A stretch of 10,911 nt of DNA, from positions 1 to 10,911 of the forward strand of contig JBIKLI010000131.1 of assembly GCA_044359885.1 (NCBI GenBank), read 5' to 3'. This document shows, in pieces, positions 1-6,350 of this stretch. Every line of letters starts with the position of its first letter. The stretch's first letter is position 1. This DNA is from CAIOSQ01 sp044359885. GTDB lineage: Bacteria; Pseudomonadota; Alphaproteobacteria; CACIAM-22H2. Position numbers and translations under genes: made by a program. The notes below the pieces were generated by a model. The model did no database searches, had not been told where the DNA came from, and saw only the letters and a list, made by a program, of their open reading frames with translations.

Positions 1-420
1 CAGGTGCCGCCGGTCCAGACGCGGCAACCGGAGGCGGCACCACCGGGCCAACGAGCGGCGTGGCGAGCCGCGCTGCCGAGCGAACTGGGCGACGACGTCG
101 TCGCCGTCGCCTCTGAACTCCAATATCTCCGGGTCTGGACCGTCCGCGGCGCTGCCCTGGTGCTGGGCAGCCTGCAGGAGGTCGAGGACGCCGAAGGCGC
201 CGCCGGAATGCGGGTGCATCGCTCCTGGTGGGTGAATGCGATGCATGTCCGCGCGGTCCGGCGGCGCGGCGACGGGGCAGTCTGCGAGTTGAGCGACGGC
301 CGCGAGATACCCGTCAGCCGCCGCCGCAAGGCCGATGTGCTGGCGCGGTTCGGAGACAGCGCACGCTACGACGTGGTGCCCGGCGAACCGGCTCAGAACA
401 TCCGCCGCAACCCCAACTGA
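1..420 (+). CDS. LytTR-domain DNA-binding protein, C-terminal part (5' end outside window)
   Basis: The frame is open to the left edge, so this is probably the C-terminal part of a longer protein; the GTG at position 4 is only the first possible start inside the window. Counting from that GTG, residues about 25-115 fit a LytTR domain. Visible are the beta-strand core (ELQYLRVWTVRG), the signature VHRSWWVN at about 71-78, and SDGREIPVSRRRKADV at about 97-112. LytTR proteins bind DNA direct repeats and act as response regulators or as membrane-anchored regulators. No receiver or membrane segment is visible, so the N-terminal partner is unknown. After the domain comes a tail of about 22 residues. 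The last 28 bp overlap the end of the opposing outer-membrane protein gene. The domain call is secure; targets are unknown. Confidence 0.82.
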   Translation, partial: QVPPVQTRQPEAAPPGQRAAWRAALPSELGDDVVAVASELQYLRVWTVRGAALVLGSLQEVEDAEGAAGMRVHRSWWVNAMHVRAVRRRGDGAVCELSDGREIPVSRRRKADVLARFGDSARYDVVPGEPAQNIRRNPN

Positions 421-1067
421 ACGGACATCGGGTTGTAGCTCGGCTTGGACAGCCGTCCCGTCCCGCTCCCCTCCGCCGGCATGTCGACATCGCCGACCCT
501 CAGCACCCGGAGGTCTGTGACCAGTCGCCACTTCTCGCCGAGCGGGATCTCGGCGCCCCCGATCAGCTGCACGCCGATCTTGCCCTGCGTTGACCAGGCA
601 CGCCCGGTGCCGGCGGAGGACAGATCGAAATCGATCTCCTCGACCCAGCCGACGCCGGCGCCGACATAGGGGGTCCATCCGCCGCCGAAACCCACGAAGC
701 GGCGCAGACCGTTGACGAAGAGGATGTTCGAGGCGAAGTCGCCATCGGCCGCGATCGTCGTGCTGCCCCGGCGCAGCGAGGTCACGTCGTGACGGCGCCA
801 GTTCCACTCGATTTCGGTCGCCCAGCCATTGCCGTAGCGATAGCCGACATCGCCGCCGAACCCGAAGCCGGTGCCGAACTCAGCCGTCAGGCCGGAGCCG
901 AATCCCGCGTTGCCGGTCTCGTTGAAGCCGGTCGATCCGAGCCTGCTGAGCTGCCCGTAGAGCGTGGCATAGAAGCCCGACGGCTCGGTTTGTGCCAGGG
1001 ACGTGGCGGGCGTGGCGGCGATCAGTCCCAGCAGGATCGCCGAGCCGAGGTGATGCAGATGCTTCAT
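393..1067 (-). CDS. Outer-membrane beta-barrel protein (small Omp family)
   Basis: A 224-residue protein with a Sec signal peptide at residues 1-25 (MKHLHH..., hydrophobic core ILLGLIAAT, likely cleavage after SLA before QTEPSG). The mature part alternates aromatic and Gly-rich strands (GFGFGGDVGYRYGNGWATEI, YVGAGVGWVEEIDFDL, IGVQLIGGAEIPLGEKW). It ends in Phe (LGLRRMF), the usual C-terminal signal for Bam-dependent barrel insertion. Length and pattern suit an eight-stranded OmpA-N/Omp25-like barrel with no periplasmic domain. I chose the ATG at 1065-1067 because a GGAG lies about 8 nt upstream and the signal peptide starts there; a longer in-frame start at 1193 would add 42 low-complexity residues ahead of the signal. 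It ends inside the opposing LytTR gene. Function beyond outer-membrane location is not readable. Confidence 0.85.
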   Translation of the reverse strand: MKHLHHLGSAILLGLIAATPATSLAQTEPSGFYATLYGQLSRLGSTGFNETGNAGFGSGLTAEFGTGFGFGGDVGYRYGNGWATEIEWNWRRHDVTSLRRGSTTIAADGDFASNILFVNGLRRFVGFGGGWTPYVGAGVGWVEEIDFDLSSAGTGRAWSTQGKIGVQLIGGAEIPLGEKWRLVTDLRVLRVGDVDMPAEGSGTGRLSKPSYNPMSVQLGLRRMF

Positions 1068-1514
1068 GGACAAGACTCCAGATCGTTGGATGACGGGGCG
1101 CCAGGTCGCGTTCGTGGATCGACCGCGACCGGCGAGCGCCATATAGACGTGCCCCGCGATCGCCCGGCATGCATCTGAACCAGCGGCGGCCACGATGAAT
1201 CAGCGGCAACCGCGGATGCGACGGGTCCGCATCCGGACATCCCGTTTTCGCGCGGGATCCCCGGCGGCGAACGAACGAGCGGTCGGGCTCATGAACGGAC
1301 GGCTGTCGCCACGGAGAACGGCGCCGCAGCCATCCCGGCCCCCCCTCGGTGCCCCCCATGCCAAGGCGTCGAGGATCGGGCGACACAACGCGTCCCCCGC
1401 CGGCGCCGTGGCACCATGCCCCCCCGGACGATCGTGGCCGGCCCATCGGGAAGCGGCGGCGGCTTCGACGCGGTCTCGCGTCCCGGCGCCGCGGTCCGGA
1501 GCCGGGTTACCCTG
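1068..1514. other. Intergenic region, no gene recognised
   Basis: This 447-bp stretch lies between the 5' end of the outer-membrane protein gene and the 3' end of the lysR gene, both on the minus strand. Open frames exist on both strands but are Arg/Pro/Ser/Gly-rich and show no domain or convincing start. It should hold the promoter of the barrel gene, but I see no clear -35/-10 pair. A GC hairpin at 1482-1506 (CCCGGC, 13-nt loop, GCCGGG) lies just beyond the lysR stop. It could help terminate lysR but has no T-run. A second weak hairpin (ATCCCG, 8-nt loop, CGGGAT) lies near 1238-1257. Confidence 0.5.
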
Positions 1515-2459
1515 CTACGAGAGGCGACGCTGATAGGCCTGCCGCTCGGCCTCGGCCAAGGCAACCGGGATCCGCTCGGCGAGGAAGTCGAACGTCCGGC
1601 GCACCAGCGCATTGCCGCGGATCTCGCGATGCACCGCCAACCAGCATGGCAGCGGGGGCAACTTCAGGACCGGCAGCACCGGCACGACGCCGCCCAGCCA
1701 CGGCAGGTTGTAGGCGGCAACGAAGCCGATGCCGGCACCGGCCGCCACCATCCGGCCATAGGCGATCTGATCGTCGGTGCGCAGCGCGAAATGGTCCCGC
1801 CCGATCGGCAGCCCCAGCGCGGCCGCGCCGCGCAGAATGGTGTCGTCGCGATCGTAGCCGACCAGCCGGTGGCGCAGCAGATCGTCCGGCCGCCGCGGCA
1901 GGCCGGCGCGCGCCAGATAGCTCTCGTGCGCGCAGGCGGTGATGTCCATGTCGGCCAGCTTGCGTGCCACCAGCGACGCCTGCGCCGGCCGCACCATCCG
2001 CACCGCGATGTCCGCCTCGCGACGCAGCAGGTTGGCGATCTGGTTGGACGCCACGACCTCGATCTGGATGTCGGGCTCGGCCTGCTGCAGCCCAGCCAGG
2101 ACCGGAGGCAGAAGATAGCAAGCGGCGATCTCGCTGGTCGTGAGGCGCACGGTCCCGGTGGTCCGGGCGCGCTGACGCGTGAGCCGCTGACGCAGACGGT
2201 CGGCGCCGGACTGCATGGCACGCGCGTCGTCGGCGATGGCCAGCGCAAGGGCGGTCGGCGCCACGCCACGCCCGGTGCGCTCGAATAGCGGTGCGCCCAG
2301 CTGCGTCTCGAGCGCGGCCACCTGGCGCGACAGCGTCGGTTGCAGCGCCCCCAGCCGCTTGGCGGCACCGCTCAGGCTGCCGGCGTCGAGCACCGCCAGG
2401 AAGCTCCGGACCAGCGCCCAGTCGAAGCCACCACCCGCCGCGCTCAGCTCGACCGTCAT
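1515..2459 (-). CDS. LysR-family transcriptional regulator
   Basis: A 314-residue protein of normal LysR length. The N-terminal winged helix-turn-helix covers about residues 12-70 (VRSFLAVLDAGSLSGAAKRL, then QPTLSRQVAALETQLGAPLF and ERTGRGVAPT). A linker helix follows, then a periplasmic-binding-protein-like effector domain at about 98-300 (TVRLTTSEIAACYLLPPVLA at its start, GAGIGFVAAYNLPWL later). The ATG at 2457-2459 has GGAG about 5 nt upstream. The gene is divergent from the SDR/DUF4386 pair, and the 131-bp gap holds an AT-rich palindrome. The usual LysR arrangement predicts that it controls those genes and itself with a small co-inducer. The ligand cannot be read from the sequence. Confidence 0.95.
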   Translation of the reverse strand: MTVELSAAGGGFDWALVRSFLAVLDAGSLSGAAKRLGALQPTLSRQVAALETQLGAPLFERTGRGVAPTALALAIADDARAMQSGADRLRQRLTRQRARTTGTVRLTTSEIAACYLLPPVLAGLQQAEPDIQIEVVASNQIANLLRREADIAVRMVRPAQASLVARKLADMDITACAHESYLARAGLPRRPDDLLRHRLVGYDRDDTILRGAAALGLPIGRDHFALRTDDQIAYGRMVAAGAGIGFVAAYNLPWLGGVVPVLPVLKLPPLPCWLAVHREIRGNALVRRTFDFLAERIPVALAEAERQAYQRRLS

Positions 2460-2480
2460 GCCCGCTCCACCGCCCTATCC

Positions 2481-2494
2481 ATACGTAAACGTAT
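2481..2494. promoter_or_regulatory. Candidate LysR operator in the divergent lysR/SDR promoter region
   Basis: A perfect inverted repeat, ATACGT-AA-ACGTAT, sits in a locally AT-rich island (about 2476-2512) of an otherwise very GC-rich window, 21 bp upstream of the lysR start. LysR regulators typically bind interrupted dyads of roughly this span in divergent promoters. TATATC (2492-2497) and TACAAA (2503-2508) are possible -10 elements for the rightward SDR gene, but neither has a good -35. That this LysR binds here is inference. Confidence 0.5.
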
Positions 2495-2590
2495 ATCTCG
2501 TCTACAAACATCCGCAATGGCGGAATGGCTCGCCCGGGCACATCGTGCGTTGGTCGCGGCCACCGCGCCGATGCCTCGGAGGAAATCGCC

Positions 2591-3592
2591 ATGAGCCGAC
2601 GCACCGTTCTCGTCCTCGGCGCCACCGGCCGCCTCGGCGCCGCGGCCGTGGCCGCCTTCGCCGACGCAGGCTGGCGGGTGCTGGCGCAATCCCGGCGCCC
2701 GCCGGCATCGCTGCCCGACGGGGCGGCGAGACTCGACGTGGCGCTGGAGGATACCGAGACGCTTGCCGAACGCGCCGCCGGCGCCAGCGTCGTCGTCCAC
2801 GCCGTCAATCCTGCCTATACCGACTGGGATCGGCAGTTGCTGCCGCTCGGGCGCCTGGGACTGGATGCGGCCGAACGGCTGGGTGCCCTGTTCATGCTGC
2901 CGGGCAATGTCTACGGCTACGGCGAGCGGATGCCCGCCATGCTGCGGGAGGACACGCCCGATCAGCCGACCACCGGCAAGGGCAGGCTGCGCGTCGCGCT
3001 GGAGGCAGAGATCCGGGATCGCGCCGGGTCCGGCTGTCTGCGCGCGGTGATCGTCCGCGCCGGCGACTTCTATGGCGCGGGCCGCGGCTCGTGGCTCGAC
3101 CTCGCGGTCGTCAAGTCGTTGCGCGCCGGCAAGCTCGTCTATCCGGGCCCCCTCGGCATTCCCCACGCCTGGGCCTACCTGCCCGACCTGGCGCGCGCCT
3201 TCGTCGCCGTCGCCGAACGCGCCGATGGCGACGGCGCCACGCCCACCTTTGCCTTCGAGACATTGCATTTCGCGGGCCACACGTTGACAGGGGCCGAACT
3301 GCTCGACCTCGTCCAGGCCGCGGCCGGCGACATCGGTGCAGGACCGGCGCAAGGCTGGCGGCGCGGCGGGATGCCGTGGACGTTCATCCGCGCGCTGGGA
3401 CTGTTCGTGCCGATGATGCGTGCGATCAGCGAGATGAGCTACCTGTGGCGCGTCCCGCACGCTCTGGACGGCAGCCGGCTCACCGCCCGCGTCGGTCCGC
3501 TGCGACAGACCCCGTCCCGCGTCGCCATGCGTCAGGCGCTGCTCGACCTGGGCCTCGGCGCCGGCGCGCGGGCCCCCGCGCCGCTGCCCTGA
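2591..3592 (+). CDS. Atypical extended SDR, NAD(P)-dependent epimerase/dehydratase-like
   Basis: A 333-residue protein with an N-terminal Rossmann fold carrying the nucleotide-binding motif GATGRLG at residues 10-16. The extended-SDR layout follows: LPGNVYGYGE at 103-112 where classic members have SSxxVYG, an EDTP-like segment (REDTPDQP, 119-126), then PTTGKGRLRVALE at 126-138. Classic members have a YxxxK catalytic pair here. By eye the Tyr is replaced by Thr and the second basic position is Arg, so catalysis may differ from normal epimerases. A near-consensus GGAGGA at 2578-2583, 7 nt before ATG, fixes the start; in-frame codons further upstream have no such site. It is divergent from lysR and 45 bp ahead of a DUF4386-like gene, so the two probably form one LysR-controlled unit. 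Substrate unknown. Confidence 0.9.
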   Translation: MSRRTVLVLGATGRLGAAAVAAFADAGWRVLAQSRRPPASLPDGAARLDVALEDTETLAERAAGASVVVHAVNPAYTDWDRQLLPLGRLGLDAAERLGALFMLPGNVYGYGERMPAMLREDTPDQPTTGKGRLRVALEAEIRDRAGSGCLRAVIVRAGDFYGAGRGSWLDLAVVKSLRAGKLVYPGPLGIPHAWAYLPDLARAFVAVAERADGDGATPTFAFETLHFAGHTLTGAELLDLVQAAAGDIGAGPAQGWRRGGMPWTFIRALGLFVPMMRAISEMSYLWRVPHALDGSRLTARVGPLRQTPSRVAMRQALLDLGLGAGARAPAPLP

Positions 3593-3637
3593 ATTCCGGC
3601 CCCCACCATCATCCCCAGCGATCGAAAGGACACTGCG

Positions 3638-4384
3638 ATGACGACCCCGCTCCCTGTATCACCGTCCGCGAGCGCCGGAGCCACCTACCCGGCGCCCGCG
3701 CCGGCCCGGTCGCGCGCCCTCGGCGCGCTGCTGATCGCCGAAGGGCTGCTCGCACTGGCGCCGGTGGTCATCCTCGGACCGGCCATCGGGTGGCCCGCGT
3801 CGCTGGACAACCCCGCCGCCGAGCAGCTGGGCGCGATCGCCGCGGCGCCGGGCGCGGTCGTCGCCGGCTACGGCATCTATCTTCTCTACTCGGTGCTGAT
3901 CGCGCCGGCGCTGATCGGGCTGGCAGCGCATCTGCGCGGCGGTCTCGCCGCGCCGCTCGGCGCCACGGTGGCCGCGTTCGCGCTGCTGTCGACGCTTGCG
4001 CGCGCCATCGGCATCCTGCGCTGGCTCACCGTGATGCCGGCGCTCGCGACGGCGCACGCGGCCGCCGACCCGGAGCGGCGCGCGCAGATCGAATTGCTGT
4101 TCGACTCGCTCACGGCCTATGGCGGCGGCATCGGCGAGGTGCTCGGCGTCGCCCTGTTCATGGCCCTGGCTGTCGGCACGCTGTGCGTGGGCGCTCTGCT
4201 GCGCGGCGGCCTGCCGACATGGATCGCCGCATCCGGTCTTGTCGCCGCGGCGGCGCTCGCCCTGCTGACGCTGCCGGTCTTCGGCGGCCCCGACGTGATG
4301 CCCGCGGCCGTGGCCGTCAGCCTCCTGTCGGCATGGATGATCGCGACCGGCGCGCGCGCGGTGTGGGGCGGGGTCCTGCGATAA
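3638..4384 (+). CDS. DUF4386-like integral membrane protein
   Basis: A 248-residue, strongly hydrophobic inner-membrane protein with about six predicted membrane segments, near residues 27-50, 72-98, 103-127, 165-188, 193-213 and 217-240. The pattern fits the DUF4386 family by eye: an Arg before the first helix (PARSRALGALLIAEGLL), a short polar loop, and LARAIGILRWLTVMPA at about 120-135. No biochemical role is established for that family. The ATG has AAAGGA 7 nt upstream (3625-3630). It lies 45 bp after the SDR gene on the same strand with no terminator visible between, so co-transcription is likely. The membrane call is firm; the family name is moderate. Confidence 0.82.
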   Translation: MTTPLPVSPSASAGATYPAPAPARSRALGALLIAEGLLALAPVVILGPAIGWPASLDNPAAEQLGAIAAAPGAVVAGYGIYLLYSVLIAPALIGLAAHLRGGLAAPLGATVAAFALLSTLARAIGILRWLTVMPALATAHAAADPERRAQIELLFDSLTAYGGGIGEVLGVALFMALAVGTLCVGALLRGGLPTWIAASGLVAAAALALLTLPVFGGPDVMPAAVAVSLLSAWMIATGARAVWGGVLR

Positions 4385-4427
4385 GGACGCGCGGACCGAT
4401 CCGCCGGCGCCGCCGCGGGAGATCGCC

Positions 4428-4992
4428 GTGACGAGGCACTGCCGCCTGGCAACTGCGTTGCCCATGACCGCCGCCCGATTTCGTTCGACGACCAAGGCGT
4501 CCGCGCCGAGGGCGATGCCGCCGCCCGGCTGCCGACCGACGAAGGGCCGCGGGCACCGACGCTGCGCAAGCTGGCGCAGCGGGCCAACTGCTCGAACAAG
4601 CTCGTCTACACGTTGTGCGGCGGCTGCGATCCGTCGTCGAGCGCGCGCAGCGGCGTCGCCGCGACCCCGTACCGGCATCGCTGCCCGCCATGGTGACCGA
4701 TCGCAGCTTCGCGCTGCAGCAGCGGTCGCTGTTCCGCGTCATGTTCGGCAATGCGCAGCCCGGGCACCTGCCCACCGACTGCTCGCGCCAGCAGGCGCGA
4801 CTGGTCCCGGGCGCGCTCCGGGCCGCCATCGGGCCATGGGCCACCGTGCACGGGCCGGTGACGCTCGAACTGGAAGGCATTCCGCCTTTTCGCGACGACG
4901 GCGAACGCCTGGCTGGGCTCGCCCTCGCCGGCCTGCTCGCCAGCCTGCGACCGTTGCGTCCATCCGCCAGCCATCCGGAGGAACGGCCATGA
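4428..4992 (+). pseudogene. Decayed TetR-family regulator with WHG-type C-terminal domain
   Basis: Two halves of a TetR repressor are readable in different frames. About 4511-4629 (frame of 4559) encodes GDAAARLPTDEGP...TLRKLAQRANCSNKLVYTLCGG, which matches a TetR helix-turn-helix (compare the common form AGCSTxxVYTLFGGKDGL) with several unlikely substitutions. That frame then stops. The frame of 4615-4992 encodes DRSFALQQRSLFRVMFG and, near 4840-4893, WATVHGPVTLELEGIPPF, the hallmark of the WHG ligand domain. Only about 23 residues link the end of the HTH to DRSFAL, roughly half the usual distance, so there is a deletion as well as a frameshift. A GTG at 4428 is a plausible old start but lies in yet another frame. 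The TGA at 4990-4992 overlaps the next ATG (ATGA), a relic of coupled translation. Non-functional as read. Confidence 0.8.
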
Positions 4993-5370
4993 ATTCAAGA
5001 GGCAGGATCCCCGCGGCACCGTCCGCAGTGGCGCTCGATCTCGCCCCCGCAATGCCGACGGCGACGACCGGCAGCACCTCGGCGCGGTCACGCGACGACG
5101 GCGACGCATCGCTGCGCCTTGAAGTACCGGCGCTGCGCAACGCCAAGGGCAGTCTGGAGCGCCATCTGCTCGTCGATGCCCCCAGTTCTCCGGACGGCGA
5201 CGCTGCGCGCACGGTGCATGCCGCGACAGGAGCTTCCTCGGCATTCCGACCGAAGGCTACGGCGGCTCGAACAATCGCAGTCACGCGACATCCGGCCGGA
5301 ACTGGGACGACCGAGTTTCACCGTCGAGGACCGCGGACCGGCAGTGCTGCGCGTCACCCTGCGCGACTGA
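4989..5370 (+). pseudogene. Decayed DUF2141-family secreted protein gene
   Basis: The old start is ATG 4989 with GGAGGA at 4978-4983. Three pieces of a DUF2141 protein appear in three successive frames. First, LRLEVPALRNAKGSL at about 5112-5156, continuing as HLLVDAPSS (the usual N-terminal strand, xVxGLRNAKGxVxVxLFD). Second, DRSFLGIPTEGYGGSNN at about 5225-5275 (the family's N-FLGIPTEGYGFSN signature). Third, LGRPSFTVEDRGPAVLRVTLRD at about 5302-5367, followed by TGA; the family normally ends in a similar strand (…ITLRY). Sequence between the first two pieces is missing, so at least two frameshifts and a deletion are needed. DUF2141 proteins are small exported beta-sandwich proteins of unknown role. 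The N-terminal stretch no longer reads as a clear signal peptide. No functional product is expected. Confidence 0.8.
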
Positions 5371-5478
5371 ACCGCGCCGGCGCACCGGCCGTCGGGCGGG
5401 CTCGCGCGGGCCACCCCATGCCTTTTGAGAGACACGGTTTCTGCAAGAAGCATCGTCACTGCATGTAAGGACGGGCCC

Positions 5479-6090
5479 ATGAAATCGCATTCCACCGCCC
5501 CGATCGCCGGCTGCGACAACGGCATCGTCCCCGAGATGGCGTGGCTGCTCGCCGCGAGGGGGCGCAGGCTGGTGCTGGCCGGCCGCGATGGCAGCGGGAT
5601 GCGGCGCGCCGCTGACCAACGGCGCGCGGCGCATCATGCCGAGGTGCACGCCCATGCCATGGACCTGTCCGTGCCTGGCGGCGGGCGGACCCTTTTCGGG
5701 CACACCGGACGCGACGGGCTGCGCCTCGACGCCCCCGCGGGCAATGCCGGGTTCGGCGTGCTGGAAGAGCACGTGGCCATCGACGCGGCGCAGTTGCAGC
5801 GCATGCTGCAGCTCGTCGTGGTCGCGCTCGCGCAGCTTTGCCTCCGCCACGGCGGCGAGATCAAGCGGCGGCGCACCGCTCGGCATCCTTTCGGCAAGGC
5901 CGGCCGCGCCGATCCGCCCGACTTGGCCGCGGCCGGCGTGGCGCTGATGCCGGGTGGGGCCCTCACGCGCATCGTGGGTCCGAAGAACCGCGTCAACGTG
6001 CCCGGCAGCCGCTTGGCGCCACGGGCGATTGCGGCGGGGCTTTCCAATCGGCGGCTGCGGCCGCTCGATCTGCGGTCCGCGAAGCCCTGA
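5479..6090 (+). pseudogene. Internally deleted classical SDR, catalytic core lost
   Basis: The frame stays open for 203 codons after ATG 5479, which has AAGGA at 5466-5470. The product aligns with a classical short-chain dehydrogenase of about 260 residues. GCDNGIV at residues 12-18 replaces the cofactor motif GxSxGIG. LLAARGRRLVLAGRDGSGM follows, then a region reading AGNAGFGVLEEHVAIDAAQL where intact members have VNNAGFGVL. After LQLVVVALAQLCLRHGGEIK (intact form LQLNVVALTxL) the sequence jumps near 5870-5905 to the C-terminal part (DPPDLAAAGVALMPGGALTR, VGPKNRVNVPGSRLAPRAI). The stretch with the catalytic Ser and YxxxK is gone, about 60-70 residues. It is the third gene of the decayed TetR-DUF2141-SDR unit. 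A truncated protein could still be made, but not an SDR enzyme. Confidence 0.78.
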
Positions 6091-6137
6091 GCGATTCCCT
6101 CACCCGTCCCAAGACCCCCGCGAAACCGGAGATTCCC

Positions 6138-6350
6138 ATGCAGTTCCCGCACACGCTCATTCGCAACCTTCATCTGGCGGCGTCGCCGTTCCTCGGCGCG
6201 TTCGTCTATTCGGGCGCGCTGCGCGAAAACGAAAACTTCGTGGCGATCGTGCAATTTGGCGTGTTCCCGCTGCTGGCCGGTGCCGGCCTCGCCCTATGGC
6301 TCGCCCCACGCCTCGCACGTCGCGCCCGTCGCCGCGGGGAGCGGACTTGA
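6138..6350 (+). CDS. Small membrane protein, function unknown
   Basis: A 70-residue protein starting at ATG 6138 with GGAG at 6128-6131. One clear hydrophobic segment lies at about residues 34-56 (FVAIVQFGVFPLLAGAGLALWL). A weaker one lies at about 10-27 (NLHLAASPFLGAFVYSGA). The C-terminus is strongly basic (LARRARRRGERT), so by the positive-inside rule the tail should face the cytoplasm. I do not recognise a family. Its stop (TGA 6348-6350) overlaps the TTG start of the next gene, which implies translational coupling to the RomA-like lipoprotein. The good ribosome site, the sensible membrane topology and the coupling argue that it is real despite its size. Confidence 0.7.
   Translation: MQFPHTLIRNLHLAASPFLGAFVYSGALRENENFVAIVQFGVFPLLAGAGLALWLAPRLARRARRRGERT

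Noticed and set aside
1195..1533. A 112-codon plus-strand frame in the gap after lysR
   Set aside because: Arg/Pro-rich, no domain, weak start context, and it overlaps the lysR 3' end.
4606..5244. Minus-strand frame over the TetR and DUF2141 remnants
   Set aside because: No recognisable domain or convincing start, whereas the plus-strand remnants match known families.
4428..5468. A continuous 346-codon plus-strand frame
   Set aside because: Its translation is low-complexity except for one DUF2141 fragment. It only exists because stops are rare in GC-rich DNA; the region is better read as two pseudogenes.
5421..5470. Possible promoter (TTGAGA and a weak -10) before the decayed SDR
   Set aside because: The -10 candidate matches poorly and the region is inside a decayed operon, so support is too thin.
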